A DNA stretch of 64,000 nucleotides from NCBI GenBank assembly GCA_965656875.1, contig CBFHMJ010000053.1, forward strand, positions 11,913 through 75,912, written 5' to 3'. The notes under the pieces are model-generated. The model saw only the letters and a list, made by a program, of their open reading frames with translations, had not been told where the DNA came from and did not search any database. How positions within the stretch are numbered: the stretch's first letter is position 1; each line of letters starts with the position of its first letter. The translations under genes were made by a program, and so were the position numbers. Below are positions 8,670-17,403 of this stretch, piece by piece. Source of the stretch: CBFHMJ01 sp965656875. GTDB lineage: Bacteria > Pseudomonadota > Gammaproteobacteria > Enterobacterales > Alteromonadaceae.

Positions 8670-9641
8670 CTACTCAGGCAACCACTCCTTTCGTGTCGGC
8701 GTCCCATACATACATTCAAAACCTGGAATATTTCGTTCCCAACGGGGAATGTCTTCTCCGATGTAGTCTTTCACTGCATCAAAAAACAACCGGGTTCGAA
8801 CGGGTAAATCACGGTGAGGATAAACGGCATAAATTGCTGCAAAATCAAGTAGTTTCATATCGGTCATGATTGGTATCAGTTTACCCGAGGTTATTTCATC
8901 ATGAATTTGAAACGCCGGGGCCAGATAATAAGCCGTACCTGACAAGGCTTTTAATTTCATCATGTCGATATCATTCGCCAGGTATCGGCTGTTCATTGGC
9001 ATTTGCATCACCTGATTCTGATCATCGACATAATTGATGTAATCCGCTCTGATACGCTCTCCCATGTAACTGGCAGCGGGCAATTTTGCCAGTTCTTCAA
9101 CGGTTTTCGGCTCGCCATAACGTTCAATGAACGATGGCGTTGCGAGCAATAACAGACGATTTCTCGCCAGATAGCGGGCAATCAGCGTCGAGTCTTTCGG
9201 GTCGCCGACTCGAAAAGCGAGGTCAAAGCCGTCACCGACCAGATCAACAAAACTATCCCCAACCACCAGTTCAATCTGCACATCCACAAAGCGATTCTGA
9301 AAGTCGTTGATGACGGGCTGAATCATCTGATGAGCGACCGAGGCACTACAGGCAATACGCAGAACACCTTTTGGCTCGGAGTGGTAGTGACCTGCAAGTC
9401 GCGTCGTTTCATTTAACAGTTCACGCAGTTCCCGCGCTTTGCGCACGGTTTCGTTGCCAGCGCCGGTCAGCGAGAAGGTTCGGGTTGTTCGGTTTAACAG
9501 CCTGACGCCCAGTTCTTCTTCCAGTCGGGCGATCTGTTTTGACACGACTGAACGGTCAATATTTCGATGTTCCGCCACTTTCGCGAACGACCCGCGTTCA
9601 GTTACGTCAAGAAACATCAGGAGACGACTGGAGAGATCCAT
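8670..9641 (-). CDS. LysR-family transcriptional regulator, likely controller of the RND operon
   Basis: An N-terminal winged helix-turn-helix (LLMFLDVTERGSFAKVAEHR then SVVSKQIARLEEELGVRLLN, RTTR-SLT-AG) is followed by a periplasmic-binding-like effector domain, the standard LysR layout. The frame opens at 9656, but GAGGA lies 8 bases before the ATG at 9641, whereas the first ATG has no ribosome site; I therefore use 9641 (323 residues, starting MDLSSRL). It is transcribed away from the RND adaptor gene 134 bp further on, the classic placement for a LysR regulator of an efflux operon. The effector is unknown. It belongs to the DNA-binding type with a Phe/Arg-rich C-terminus common in the CrgA/DsdC-like group. 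Confidence 0.93.
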   Translation of the reverse strand: MDLSSRLLMFLDVTERGSFAKVAEHRNIDRSVVSKQIARLEEELGVRLLNRTTRTFSLTGAGNETVRKARELRELLNETTRLAGHYHSEPKGVLRIACSASVAHQMIQPVINDFQNRFVDVQIELVVGDSFVDLVGDGFDLAFRVGDPKDSTLIARYLARNRLLLLATPSFIERYGEPKTVEELAKLPAASYMGERIRADYINYVDDQNQVMQMPMNSRYLANDIDMMKLKALSGTAYYLAPAFQIHDEITSGKLIPIMTDMKLLDFAAIYAVYPHRDLPVRTRLFFDAVKDYIGEDIPRWERNIPGFECMYGTPTRKEWLPE

Positions 9642-9775
9642 CGTTAACTTCCTCAAAAATAACAGTATTTACACCATTGGTGCCATTTAAGCATCACTGT
9701 GTTTATTTATATGTGATTTAAAACCACCAATCAACCCCCTATCATTCACGCCAGCAATAAACTGGAGAACGAATC
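9642..9775. promoter_or_regulatory. Divergent promoter region between LysR gene and RND operon
   Basis: The gap is AT-rich. It holds an interrupted dyad ATCAC-N15-GTGAT (9693-9717), close to what LysR proteins bind near the promoters they control. GGAGAACGAATC gives the adaptor gene a good ribosome site. Promoter hexamers are not clear enough to place. Confidence 0.4.
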
Positions 9776-10972
9776 ATGCGAAACCGATTGACCTTAACGG
9801 CGGCAGCCATCAGCTTATTTATGTTATCTGGCTGTGGTGAACCTGAGATTGAAACGATGCAACCACCTGCACCAACCATTGATGTTGCCACCGTTTCAGC
9901 GCAAAACGTGCAAAACTGGTTTACTTACACCACACGCCTGGAGTCACCGGAAATCGTTGCACTTCGTCCCCGTGTCTCTGGCATTGTTGATTCCATTGAA
10001 TTTACCGAAGGCCAGCAAGTCAACGAAGGCGATTTGTTGTTTCGGCTGGATGCACGGCCATTCGCCGCAGAAGTTAATCGGTTGAAAGCGCAAATCGTCA
10101 GTGCCGAAGCTGCATTAAGCCTGGCTGAAAGTGAAGAAAAACGTGCAGTAAGATTGAGTAAACATAAGGCTATTTCTGAAGAACAAGCTGAAAATCGTAT
10201 TGCAACGGCACAACAAAAACGGGCCGATCTGCTGGCGTTACGCTCAGCGCTGCGAGCGGCTGAACTGGATCTTACCTTTACCGACGTTCGTTCCCCTATC
10301 ACCGGCATTATCTCGCGCGCTGAAATCACACGAGGCAACACGGTTATCGCCGGTCAAAGTATGCTGACCAGCATCGTATCCAATCAAAAGATGTACGCGT
10401 ATTTCAATATTGATGAGCGCACCTGGAACCAGGAGTTCAACCAGCTTACACCGGAGGCGCACCTGCCCGTGTTATTAAATCTGGCTGGCACCGACCAATA
10501 CCGACACACCGGTGAAGTCGATTTTATTGATAACGCAATTGATGCTTCAACCGGCACATTGCGCGTGCGAGCTACTTTTTCTCAGCAGCAAGCAACACTA
10601 AAAGCGGGTGCCTTTGCCCGTGTTCGACTGGCGGCTGATGAAACCCACAGCAAGGTACTGATTCCAACACGTTCGATTGGCACAGATCTGAAAAATAACT
10701 TTGTGCTGACCGTGAACAATGACGATGTACTGGAGTATCGACTGATTGAGGTTGGTGAACGTTTTGGCCGCTTCAGCGCTATTAATACCGGCTTACGTGC
10801 GGGTGATCGCATCGCGGTTAACGGTCCGGCTAAAGTGGGTCCGGGTATGCCCGTTGTGCCCAACAATGTCGATCTTGACCTATCCTCCTTACAGTTAACG
10901 TTAAAAGACAATCTGGCAAACGACACCTTAATGACCGCCAGACAACATCCGTCTTCAACGATCACACAATAG
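9776..10972 (+). CDS. RND efflux periplasmic adaptor (membrane fusion protein)
   Basis: The 398-residue adaptor links the inner-membrane pump to an outer-membrane channel. The N-terminus MRNRLTLTAAAISLFMLSGC is a lipoprotein signal with lipobox LSGC, so the mature protein would be anchored by a lipidated Cys20. The order is then a lipoyl/barrel-sandwich half (LRPRVSGIVDSIEFTEGQQV), a helical hairpin (about residues 95-155, with many Ala/Glu/Arg), the second half (FTDVRSPITGIISRAEITRG) and beta-barrel plus membrane-proximal domains (LRAGDRIAVNGPAKVGPGMPV). This is the AcrA/MexE type. It is first in a three-gene operon with the pump at 11023. No outer-membrane channel gene is present, so a TolC-like protein from elsewhere must serve. 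Confidence 0.95.
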   Translation: MRNRLTLTAAAISLFMLSGCGEPEIETMQPPAPTIDVATVSAQNVQNWFTYTTRLESPEIVALRPRVSGIVDSIEFTEGQQVNEGDLLFRLDARPFAAEVNRLKAQIVSAEAALSLAESEEKRAVRLSKHKAISEEQAENRIATAQQKRADLLALRSALRAAELDLTFTDVRSPITGIISRAEITRGNTVIAGQSMLTSIVSNQKMYAYFNIDERTWNQEFNQLTPEAHLPVLLNLAGTDQYRHTGEVDFIDNAIDASTGTLRVRATFSQQQATLKAGAFARVRLAADETHSKVLIPTRSIGTDLKNNFVLTVNNDDVLEYRLIEVGERFGRFSAINTGLRAGDRIAVNGPAKVGPGMPVVPNNVDLDLSSLQLTLKDNLANDTLMTARQHPSSTITQ

Positions 10973-11022
10973 ACGAATCAAGCACGATTCAACTTGCACA
11001 GAAAACCGGGTAACAAAGCACC

Positions 11023-14000
11023 ATGAATTTCTCACACTTTTTTATCCAGCGACCCATCTTCGCTTCGATGATGTCGCTGGTGATCCTGATTGCAGGATCA
11101 ATCTCACTGTTTTTACTGCCGGTGAGTGAATACCCCGAAGTGGTTCCTCCAACCGTTGTAGTAACCGCCAACTATCCAGGGGCTAACCCGGAAGTCATCG
11201 CTGAAACCGTTGCGTCTCCGCTGGAACAGGAAATTAACGGCACCGAAAACATGTTGTATATGTTTTCCCAGGCGACCAGTGATGGACGTATGACGTTAAC
11301 CGTCACCTTTGCACTGGGCACCGATCTGGATAAAGCGCAGGTTCAGGTGCAAAACCGGGTCAACAGTGCGCTACCTCGCTTGCCTGAGTTAGTGCAACGA
11401 CTGGGTGTAGTTGCTGAAAAAGCTTCGCCTGATTTAACGATGGTTGTTCATTTGTATTCACCAGATGAATCGCGGGAAGTCAGTTACCTGGCGAATTACA
11501 CCAATTTGTATATCAAAGATCAGATTGCTCGTCTGGGTGGTGTCGGCGACGTTCAATTGTTTGGTGGCGCTGAATATTCAATGCGGGTATGGCTAAATCC
11601 AGACGAAATTGCCTCCAGACAACTGACCGCGATGGATGTGGTTAAGGCTATTCGCGCTCAAAACCAGCAGGTCGCCGCAGGTTCGCTCGGTGCGCAGCCC
11701 ACCACAGCGGATAACGAATTCCAGGTATTACTGAACGTAAAAGGTCGTTTGTCGTCCATTGAAGAATTTGAAAATATCATCATCAAAGTCGGTGACAATG
11801 GCGCACTAACACGCCTGAGCGATGTCGCTCGCGTTGAACTGGGTCAGAATAATTACGCGCTTCGCGCTATGTTGAACGGCAAACCAGCCGTTGCAATGCC
11901 GGTCTTTCAGCGTCCAGGTTCAAACGCGATTGAGCTATCTGACCAGGTGCGCAGCACCATGGAGAGATTATCCGCTGATTTTCCTCAGGGTGTGCAATAC
12001 AAGATTGCTTATGACCCGACGGTGTTTGTTCGAGGCTCAATTGACGCGGTGATCCACACACTATTAGAAGCGATTGTTCTGGTAGTTATCGTGGTGATTC
12101 TGTTCTTACAAACCTGGCGCGCATCCATCATTCCACTCATCGCCGTTCCTGTGTCTTTGATTGGCACGTTCGCCATCATGCAGTGGATTGGTGTATCCAT
12201 TAACACCTTGTCATTGTTCGGACTGGTACTGGCTATTGGCATCGTGGTCGATGACGCTATCGTGGTCGTCGAGAACGTTGAACGAAATATTCACGATGGA
12301 TTATCGCCGCTGGAAGCGACGCGTAAAGCCATGACAGAAGTTACTGGCCCTATTATCGCGATTGCACTGGTGTTGTGTGCGGTCTTTGTTCCAACTGCCT
12401 TTATTACTGGTTTATCAGGTCAGTTTTATAAACAGTTTGCGCTGACGATTACGATTTCAACGCTGATCTCCGCGTTCAATTCACTCACGTTATCACCGGC
12501 ACTGGCAGCACTGTTACTGAAAGGAAAAGACGAAAAACCAGATGCCCTGACTCGGTTATTAGACAAGGTATTCGGTCGCTTTTTATTTAATCCATTCAAT
12601 CGCTTATTCGACCGTGGTGCCAATGCTTACCAGTCTGTGGTGCAAAAGCTGATTCGTTTTTCAGTCGTGGTATTAATCGGTTATTTCATGTTACTGGGCG
12701 GCACAGCATCCTTGTTCAATGCTGTACCGGGTGGCTTTATTCCACAACAGGACAAACAGTATCTGGTTGCTATTGCGCAGTTACCGGATGCCGCCAGCCT
12801 TGATCGTACTGAAAGCGTTATTCGTGAAATGGAGAACATTGCGCTCGACACCCCGGGCGTCGCACAAACAATTTCTTTTCCGGGATTATCGGTTAACGGA
12901 TTCACCAACAGTCCGAATGCAGGCATTGTCTTTGTAACGCTGGAAGACTTTGATAAACGTCAATCCGACACTTTGTCAGCAAACGCCATTGTTGGCGCAC
13001 TGAATCAACGTTTCTCAGTTATTGATGAAGCTTTCGTGGCTATCTTCCCACCGCCTCCGATTCAAGGGCTGGGTTCAACCGGTGGTTTCAAACTACAAAT
13101 TGAAGACCGTGCAAATCAAGGGTTTGAAGCATTGTATAACTCGCTGCAAAAAGTGATTCAGCAAGCGCAACAACGACCTGAATTGATCGGCCTTTACTCT
13201 ACCTTCCGGATTCAAACGCCGCAGATGGACATTAATGTTGACCGGGAACAAGCCTTAATTCAGGGAATCCCTCTGGACCGGGTGTTTGATGCGCTGCAAG
13301 TGTATCTGGGTTCTTTGTACGTCAATGATTTCAACCTGTTTGGCCGTACTTATCAGGTGAATGCACAGGCGGATGGTTCGTTCAGAAGCGACGCAAAACA
13401 AATCCTGAACTTTAAAGTGCGTAATGCTGCAGGCGACATGGTGCCACTGGGTTCAGTTGTTGAGATCACCGCAAACACCGGCCCGGATCGAGTCATGCAC
13501 TATAACGGTTATGTAAGCGCAGAGCTGAACGGTAGCCCGGCACCTGGATTCAGCTCAGACCAGGCACAACAAGCGATTGAACAGGTACTGGCTGAGAATC
13601 TGCCAAAAGGCATGGCTTATGAGTGGACAGACGTGACATATCAGCAAATCCTGGCAGGTAACACCATGGTATATATCTTCCCGCTGGTCGTGATTCTGGT
13701 ATTCACCGTGTTGGCCGCACAATATGAAAGCTTGCGTCTACCTCTGGCAATCATATTAATCGTACCGATGACGATTTTCTCTGCCCTGGCGGGTGTCTGG
13801 TTAATCAGTGGTGATAACAACATTTTTACTCAGATTGCCTTAATAGTTTTAGTCGCGCTGGCCTGTAAAAACGCAATTTTAATGGTCGAGTTTGCCAAAG
13901 AAATTCAGGACAACAATCAAACACCGCTACAAGCAATTATCGAAGCGTGTCGCTTACGTCTGCGTCCAATTTTAATGACGTCTATCGCTTTCACAGCGGG

Positions 14001-14226
14001 TGTCATTCCTCTGGTATTAGCAAATGGTGCCGGTGCAGAAATGCGTCAGGCAATGGGTGTTGCGGTCTTTAGCGGCATGATTGGTGTAACCGTGTTCGGT
14101 TTACTATTCACCCCTGTGTTTTACATGTTGGTGTCACCGCGCAGCGCTGCCGCTGTCGGCAATCATGCTGAATCTGTCATCAGAGACGAGCTGCCCTCAA
14201 CCAGTCACGATGAATTAAAGCAGTAG
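11023..14226 (+). CDS. RND multidrug efflux pump, HAE1 family (AcrB/MexF-like)
   Basis: The 1067-residue length fits proton-driven trimeric RND pumps. The N-terminus MNFSHFFIQRPIFASMMSLV is the typical first transmembrane helix. Conserved proton-relay residues are visible: the Asp-Asp pair in GIVVDDAIVVVENVERN (TM4) and the Lys in ALACKNAILMVEFAKE (TM10). Two large periplasmic loops separate the two sets of six helices, and the porter region contains the expected repeats. It follows the adaptor by 50 bp and is followed closely by an oxidoreductase gene. Substrate range cannot be read from the sequence; MexF-like pumps often export aromatic or phenicol-type compounds, so the family suggests drug or solvent export. 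Confidence 0.96.
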   Translation: MNFSHFFIQRPIFASMMSLVILIAGSISLFLLPVSEYPEVVPPTVVVTANYPGANPEVIAETVASPLEQEINGTENMLYMFSQATSDGRMTLTVTFALGTDLDKAQVQVQNRVNSALPRLPELVQRLGVVAEKASPDLTMVVHLYSPDESREVSYLANYTNLYIKDQIARLGGVGDVQLFGGAEYSMRVWLNPDEIASRQLTAMDVVKAIRAQNQQVAAGSLGAQPTTADNEFQVLLNVKGRLSSIEEFENIIIKVGDNGALTRLSDVARVELGQNNYALRAMLNGKPAVAMPVFQRPGSNAIELSDQVRSTMERLSADFPQGVQYKIAYDPTVFVRGSIDAVIHTLLEAIVLVVIVVILFLQTWRASIIPLIAVPVSLIGTFAIMQWIGVSINTLSLFGLVLAIGIVVDDAIVVVENVERNIHDGLSPLEATRKAMTEVTGPIIAIALVLCAVFVPTAFITGLSGQFYKQFALTITISTLISAFNSLTLSPALAALLLKGKDEKPDALTRLLDKVFGRFLFNPFNRLFDRGANAYQSVVQKLIRFSVVVLIGYFMLLGGTASLFNAVPGGFIPQQDKQYLVAIAQLPDAASLDRTESVIREMENIALDTPGVAQTISFPGLSVNGFTNSPNAGIVFVTLEDFDKRQSDTLSANAIVGALNQRFSVIDEAFVAIFPPPPIQGLGSTGGFKLQIEDRANQGFEALYNSLQKVIQQAQQRPELIGLYSTFRIQTPQMDINVDREQALIQGIPLDRVFDALQVYLGSLYVNDFNLFGRTYQVNAQADGSFRSDAKQILNFKVRNAAGDMVPLGSVVEITANTGPDRVMHYNGYVSAELNGSPAPGFSSDQAQQAIEQVLAENLPKGMAYEWTDVTYQQILAGNTMVYIFPLVVILVFTVLAAQYESLRLPLAIILIVPMTIFSALAGVWLISGDNNIFTQIALIVLVALACKNAILMVEFAKEIQDNNQTPLQAIIEACRLRLRPILMTSIAFTAGVIPLVLANGAGAEMRQAMGVAVFSGMIGVTVFGLLFTPVFYMLVSPRSAAAVGNHAESVIRDELPSTSHDELKQ

Positions 14227-14243
14227 TTCCAGGAGATGACCCA

Positions 14244-15257
14244 ATGAAACACAACACCATGAAAGCCCTGGTTCAACAGGCTCCAGGACAAGACTTTGTT
14301 CTGAGTGAGATGACGCTGCCCGTGCCGACGCCCGGCCCGGGCCAACTACTGGTCAAAATTGATCAGGTTGGATTAAATCCGGTTGATACCAAACTGGCTT
14401 ATGGCGGGCATAGTGCCTGGCAATGGCCACATATTCCAGGCCTGGATGCAGTTGGCACAGTCGTGGACAGCCACGATAACAAGTTTGCATTAGTTGGCGA
14501 GCGCGTGATGTGGCACGGTGATTTAACGCGTCAGGGCGTGCTGGCGGAATACGCCGTTATTGAAGCTCATGCAGTAACACCTCTGCCGGCCTCTGTTAGC
14601 AGTTATGATGCGATTGCATTGTTATGCCCGGGTATGACAGCGGGGTTGTCACTGTGTCGCCTGAACATCGAACCGGGTCAAAACCTGATGATTGAAGCGG
14701 GTTCTGGCGCTGTTGGTCAACTGGCGATCCAACTGGCTAAACTGAAGAATGCCACCGTGTTTACCACGGCTCGCCAGCAACATCACTGCGCATTGAAAAA
14801 ACTGGGTGCCGATGAAGTATTTGATTACACCGATCCAGCCATTGAACAAAAAATTTGTCGGGCGCTGGGCACTGATCAGCTGGATGCCGTTATTGATTCA
14901 ATTGGCGGTGAAACTACCGCCCGAAATATACGGCTGATGCGATTCAGCGGCCAGCTTGCGTTGCTTAATGGCATGCCAGACATCGATCCGGGTTTGCTGT
15001 TTCGCAAGGCACCTTCGGTTCATATTATTTCGCTGGGTGGCGCGTGGTTGTCTAACGATTTATGCGCTCAACAACAAATGGCACTTAAAGGAAATCACCT
15101 GGCAGATCTGCTCAGTAAGAAACAATTAAAACCACTGACCAGTCATGTGATCCCATTTACCGCCGATGATGTAACCCGGGCCATGCATCGGCAGATGGAA
15201 TCAGGGCTCTTCGGTAAGCAAATAGTTGATGTTGAGGCTGCTGACCTGTCATTGTAA
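14244..15257 (+). CDS. Medium-chain dehydrogenase/reductase, quinone-oxidoreductase type
   Basis: A 337-residue NAD(P)H-dependent oxidoreductase. The GroES-like N-terminal half contains LNPVDTKLAYGG and WPHIPGLDAVGTV. The Rossmann half carries the nucleotide motif IEAGSGAVGQLAIQLAK, then FTTARQQHHCALKKLGADEVFDY. The Cys/His ligands of catalytic zinc are missing, which places it with the zinc-free quinone reductases. The ATG at 14244 has AGGAG 8 bases upstream; a second Met at codon 6 is possible. It begins 17 bp after the pump stop and is surely co-transcribed, suggesting it modifies the pump's substrate or detoxifies a related reactive quinone or enone. Confidence 0.9.
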   Translation: MKHNTMKALVQQAPGQDFVLSEMTLPVPTPGPGQLLVKIDQVGLNPVDTKLAYGGHSAWQWPHIPGLDAVGTVVDSHDNKFALVGERVMWHGDLTRQGVLAEYAVIEAHAVTPLPASVSSYDAIALLCPGMTAGLSLCRLNIEPGQNLMIEAGSGAVGQLAIQLAKLKNATVFTTARQQHHCALKKLGADEVFDYTDPAIEQKICRALGTDQLDAVIDSIGGETTARNIRLMRFSGQLALLNGMPDIDPGLLFRKAPSVHIISLGGAWLSNDLCAQQQMALKGNHLADLLSKKQLKPLTSHVIPFTADDVTRAMHRQMESGLFGKQIVDVEAADLSL

Positions 15258-15292
15258 TTTTTGCAGTCGTTTGTCGCGTATTGATATCAGGC

Positions 15293-15340
15293 TTCAGGTT
15301 GCTTAGCCGGAATCCAGCTACTCTGGCAATGCAACCTGAA
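15293..15340. repeat. Inverted repeat downstream of the RND operon
   Basis: TTCAGGTTGC and GCAACCTGAA form a 10-bp perfect stem. The 28-nt interior contains a second small stem (CCAG-CTACT-CTGG). It could fold at the 3' end of the efflux transcript, but no T run follows. Confidence 0.45.
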
Positions 15341-15437
15341 ACTCAATAGCGAATAGCGGCAAGGGCTGTTCATGCGGTCGTTTAACAATTGAACCGATTC
15401 ATCTCATTAACCAATGAAACAACAACTTTATTATCAA

Positions 15438-15824
15438 TCACGCCACCTGGACCAAAGGTTTAAATCCACCATAGACCATACGACTGACATCAAAAATAAC
15501 CTGGTCTTCATGCGTTAATTCGCCAACTAAAGCAGACATCCCCGGGTCCAGCGGCACTTTTTCATTCGCATCATCCCTCACCACTTTTGATGGAAACACA
15601 ACCCAGCCGAATATCACCACTTCGTCATCCTTCACGTTAAGCGCTTCCGGAAAAGAGATGATGTCAGGCATAACGTCATCACCCACAAACTCTACATATT
15701 CAATCGCGCCATATTTCTTCCAGATCGCCGCGACTTGTTCCGCTACCCGCTGATAATCAGCGAGATACTTACCGGGCACAGGAAAAACAAAACCATCAAT
15801 ATAATTTTTCTGTTTGTTGTTCAT
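15438..15824 (-). CDS. DUF1428 family protein
   Basis: A 128-residue cytoplasmic protein of the dimeric alpha/beta-barrel-like DUF1428 family, which has no agreed function. Matching family features are the N-terminal YIDGFVFPVP, the segment WKKYGAIEYVEFVGDDV, the strand VVIFGWVVFPSK followed by RDDANEKV, and the end motif RMVYGGFKPL. Length is normal. It stands alone, with its promoter facing the first subtilase gene. Its ribosome site is weak. Neighbouring genes give no clue to its job. Confidence 0.92.
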   Translation of the reverse strand: MNNKQKNYIDGFVFPVPGKYLADYQRVAEQVAAIWKKYGAIEYVEFVGDDVMPDIISFPEALNVKDDEVVIFGWVVFPSKVVRDDANEKVPLDPGMSALVGELTHEDQVIFDVSRMVYGGFKPLVQVA

Positions 15825-15921
15825 TATCGTGTTCTCGTTGGGTTACTGACATCAGAGACTGAGTTGTAGCTGAAAACGTCACGTAAAACAACAAGCTAAA
15901 ATCGTTCATATAAGCAACAAC

Positions 15922-15944
15922 TTAATAATATAGGCGCACCATTG
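15922..15944 (+). promoter_or_regulatory. Upstream box shared by both subtilase genes, copy 1
   Basis: TTAATAATATA, two variable bases, one C/T and then GCACCATTG occurs 61 bases before the ATG at 16005. The same box lies 60 bases before the second subtilase. The AT core could be a -10 element. The matched spacing also supports choosing 16005 as the start. Confidence 0.55.
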
Positions 15945-16004
15945 TCAGCGTTCATTGTAGGTCCATATAATTTATTTACATTATTACAACAAAGGATAAA
16001 CATC

Positions 16005-17225
16005 ATGAGAAAACTAACTATCAGTACTGGTTTAGCTCTCGGCGTTATTGTTTCGTCTGCTACTTTTGCGAATACCCCTTCTTTGATTCGCCATGATCAA
16101 ACAACACAACGCTACCTCATTCAGTTTGATCGAGATTTAACACAAACAGACACTGTAATGCATGTGCTGAACACCTTTGATGTTCAACCTTTAAGACAGT
16201 TACCCAGCGTTCAGTCCGTTGCGGCCATGCTGACACCTGCCGCCTATAAAGCGCTGAAAAACCACGAAAATGTCATCGCTATTGAGAAAGATCCGGTGCG
16301 TCATCTCCAGGAAGATCAGACGACTTACGGCATTACTGAAGTTCAGGCACCGATGGTCAGTGATTATGCAACCGGAAATCGAAAAGTTTGTATTATCGAT
16401 ACTGGTTATGCGCTGGGTCATGAAGATTTGATGAATGGTGAGCACGTTACTGGCGAATCCATCGACAGCACCAACGGCCAGGATCAACTGGGCGCATGGT
16501 CTGCCGACAGCTATGGTCACGGCACGCATATCGCCGGGATTATCTCATCGGTAGACAATCACTATGGATTAGTCGGCGTCACCCCCGGCAATCGCATTAA
16601 CCTGCATAATGTCAAAATCATTAATAATCCCAACTATTGGTCCATCTGGGGATCGGATGTCATAGCCGCCGTTGAAGCTTGTTCACAAGCGGGATCTCAC
16701 GTCATTAATATGAGTATTGCCGGTCAGCATTACAGTGATATTGAAGAGCAGGCGATGCAACAGGCAACCGATCAGGGCGCTCTGCTGTTTGGTGCGTCAG
16801 GCAACCGTGGCTCCGGTGTTTACTTCTACCCCGCCAGCTACAAAGCTGTGGTTTCAGTGGGCGCAATCGATAGTGATCGACAAGCCTGGCGCTACACACA
16901 AGCGAACGATCAGGTCGAGCTGGTCGCTCCGGGTGTCGCCATTAAATCAACGATTCCGGGAAACCAGTATGCTGAAAAAGACGGCACGTCAATGGCTACA
17001 GCTTTTGCATCAGGCGTCGCAGGCCTGGTCTGGAGTCATTTCCCCGAATGTAGCAGCATGCAAATCAGATTTGCCATGACATCAGCAGCAAAAGATTTAG
17101 GTAACGCAGGCAGGGATGACACGTTCGGCTTTGGACTCGTCCAGGCCAAAGCAACTCTGGATTTACTGGAACAAGGTGGCTGTGATGCAGGGTTGGCGTC
17201 TTCTGAGCCTGAAGATCATTTTTAG
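16005..17225 (+). CDS. Secreted subtilisin-like serine protease (S8), short paralogue
   Basis: I use the ATG at 16005 (406 residues), not the frame's first ATG at 15942. AAAGGA sits 8 bases before 16005, and MRKLTISTGLALGVIVSSAT then forms a clean signal peptide. A short inhibitor-I9-like propeptide follows (RYLIQFDRDL to VIAIEKDPVRHLQED). The catalytic triad is Asp132 in CIIDTGYALGHEDL, His172 in SYGHGTHIAGI and Ser329 in DGTSMATAFASGVAGL, with the oxyanion Asn in GASGNRG. It ends soon after the catalytic domain. The next gene is a close paralogue with an added domain. Likely an extracellular or periplasmic endoprotease. Confidence 0.95.
   Translation: MRKLTISTGLALGVIVSSATFANTPSLIRHDQTTQRYLIQFDRDLTQTDTVMHVLNTFDVQPLRQLPSVQSVAAMLTPAAYKALKNHENVIAIEKDPVRHLQEDQTTYGITEVQAPMVSDYATGNRKVCIIDTGYALGHEDLMNGEHVTGESIDSTNGQDQLGAWSADSYGHGTHIAGIISSVDNHYGLVGVTPGNRINLHNVKIINNPNYWSIWGSDVIAAVEACSQAGSHVINMSIAGQHYSDIEEQAMQQATDQGALLFGASGNRGSGVYFYPASYKAVVSVGAIDSDRQAWRYTQANDQVELVAPGVAIKSTIPGNQYAEKDGTSMATAFASGVAGLVWSHFPECSSMQIRFAMTSAAKDLGNAGRDDTFGFGLVQAKATLDLLEQGGCDAGLASSEPEDHF
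16437..16494 (+). repeat. 58-nt block identical in both subtilase genes, copy 1
   Basis: This stretch, from GGTGAGCACG to CAACTGGGCG, is identical base for base to 17857-17914, whereas the flanking sequence differs at many third positions. It encodes GEHVTGESIDSTNGQDQLG just after the catalytic Asp. The pattern suggests recent gene conversion on top of an older duplication. Confidence 0.85.
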
Positions 17226-17250
17226 TCAGTTAATAAGGTCTGTACCAAGC

Positions 17251-17285
17251 ATGAAACTCGTTATTGCCACAGTAACGAGTTTCAT
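17251..17285. terminator. Hairpin between the two subtilase genes
   Basis: ATGAAACTCGTTA pairs perfectly with TAACGAGTTTCAT over 13 bp around a 9-nt loop, 26 bases after the first subtilase stop. No T run follows. It may separate the two transcription units or protect the upstream mRNA end. Confidence 0.55.
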
Positions 17286-17321
17286 CACAAAAACGTTGCT
17301 AAAACACTTATAAGATACACA

Positions 17322-17344
17322 TTAATAATATAACTGCACCATTG
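17322..17344 (+). promoter_or_regulatory. Upstream box shared by both subtilase genes, copy 2
   Basis: This is the second copy of the TTAATAATATA...GCACCATTG box, 60 bases before the ATG at 17404. Its presence shows that the second gene has its own promoter and that the duplication included regulatory DNA. Confidence 0.55.
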
Positions 17345-17403
17345 ATAGTACCCACACCAGGTTTTATCATCCACGTCCCTTTAATAACACCATAATTATT
17401 TTA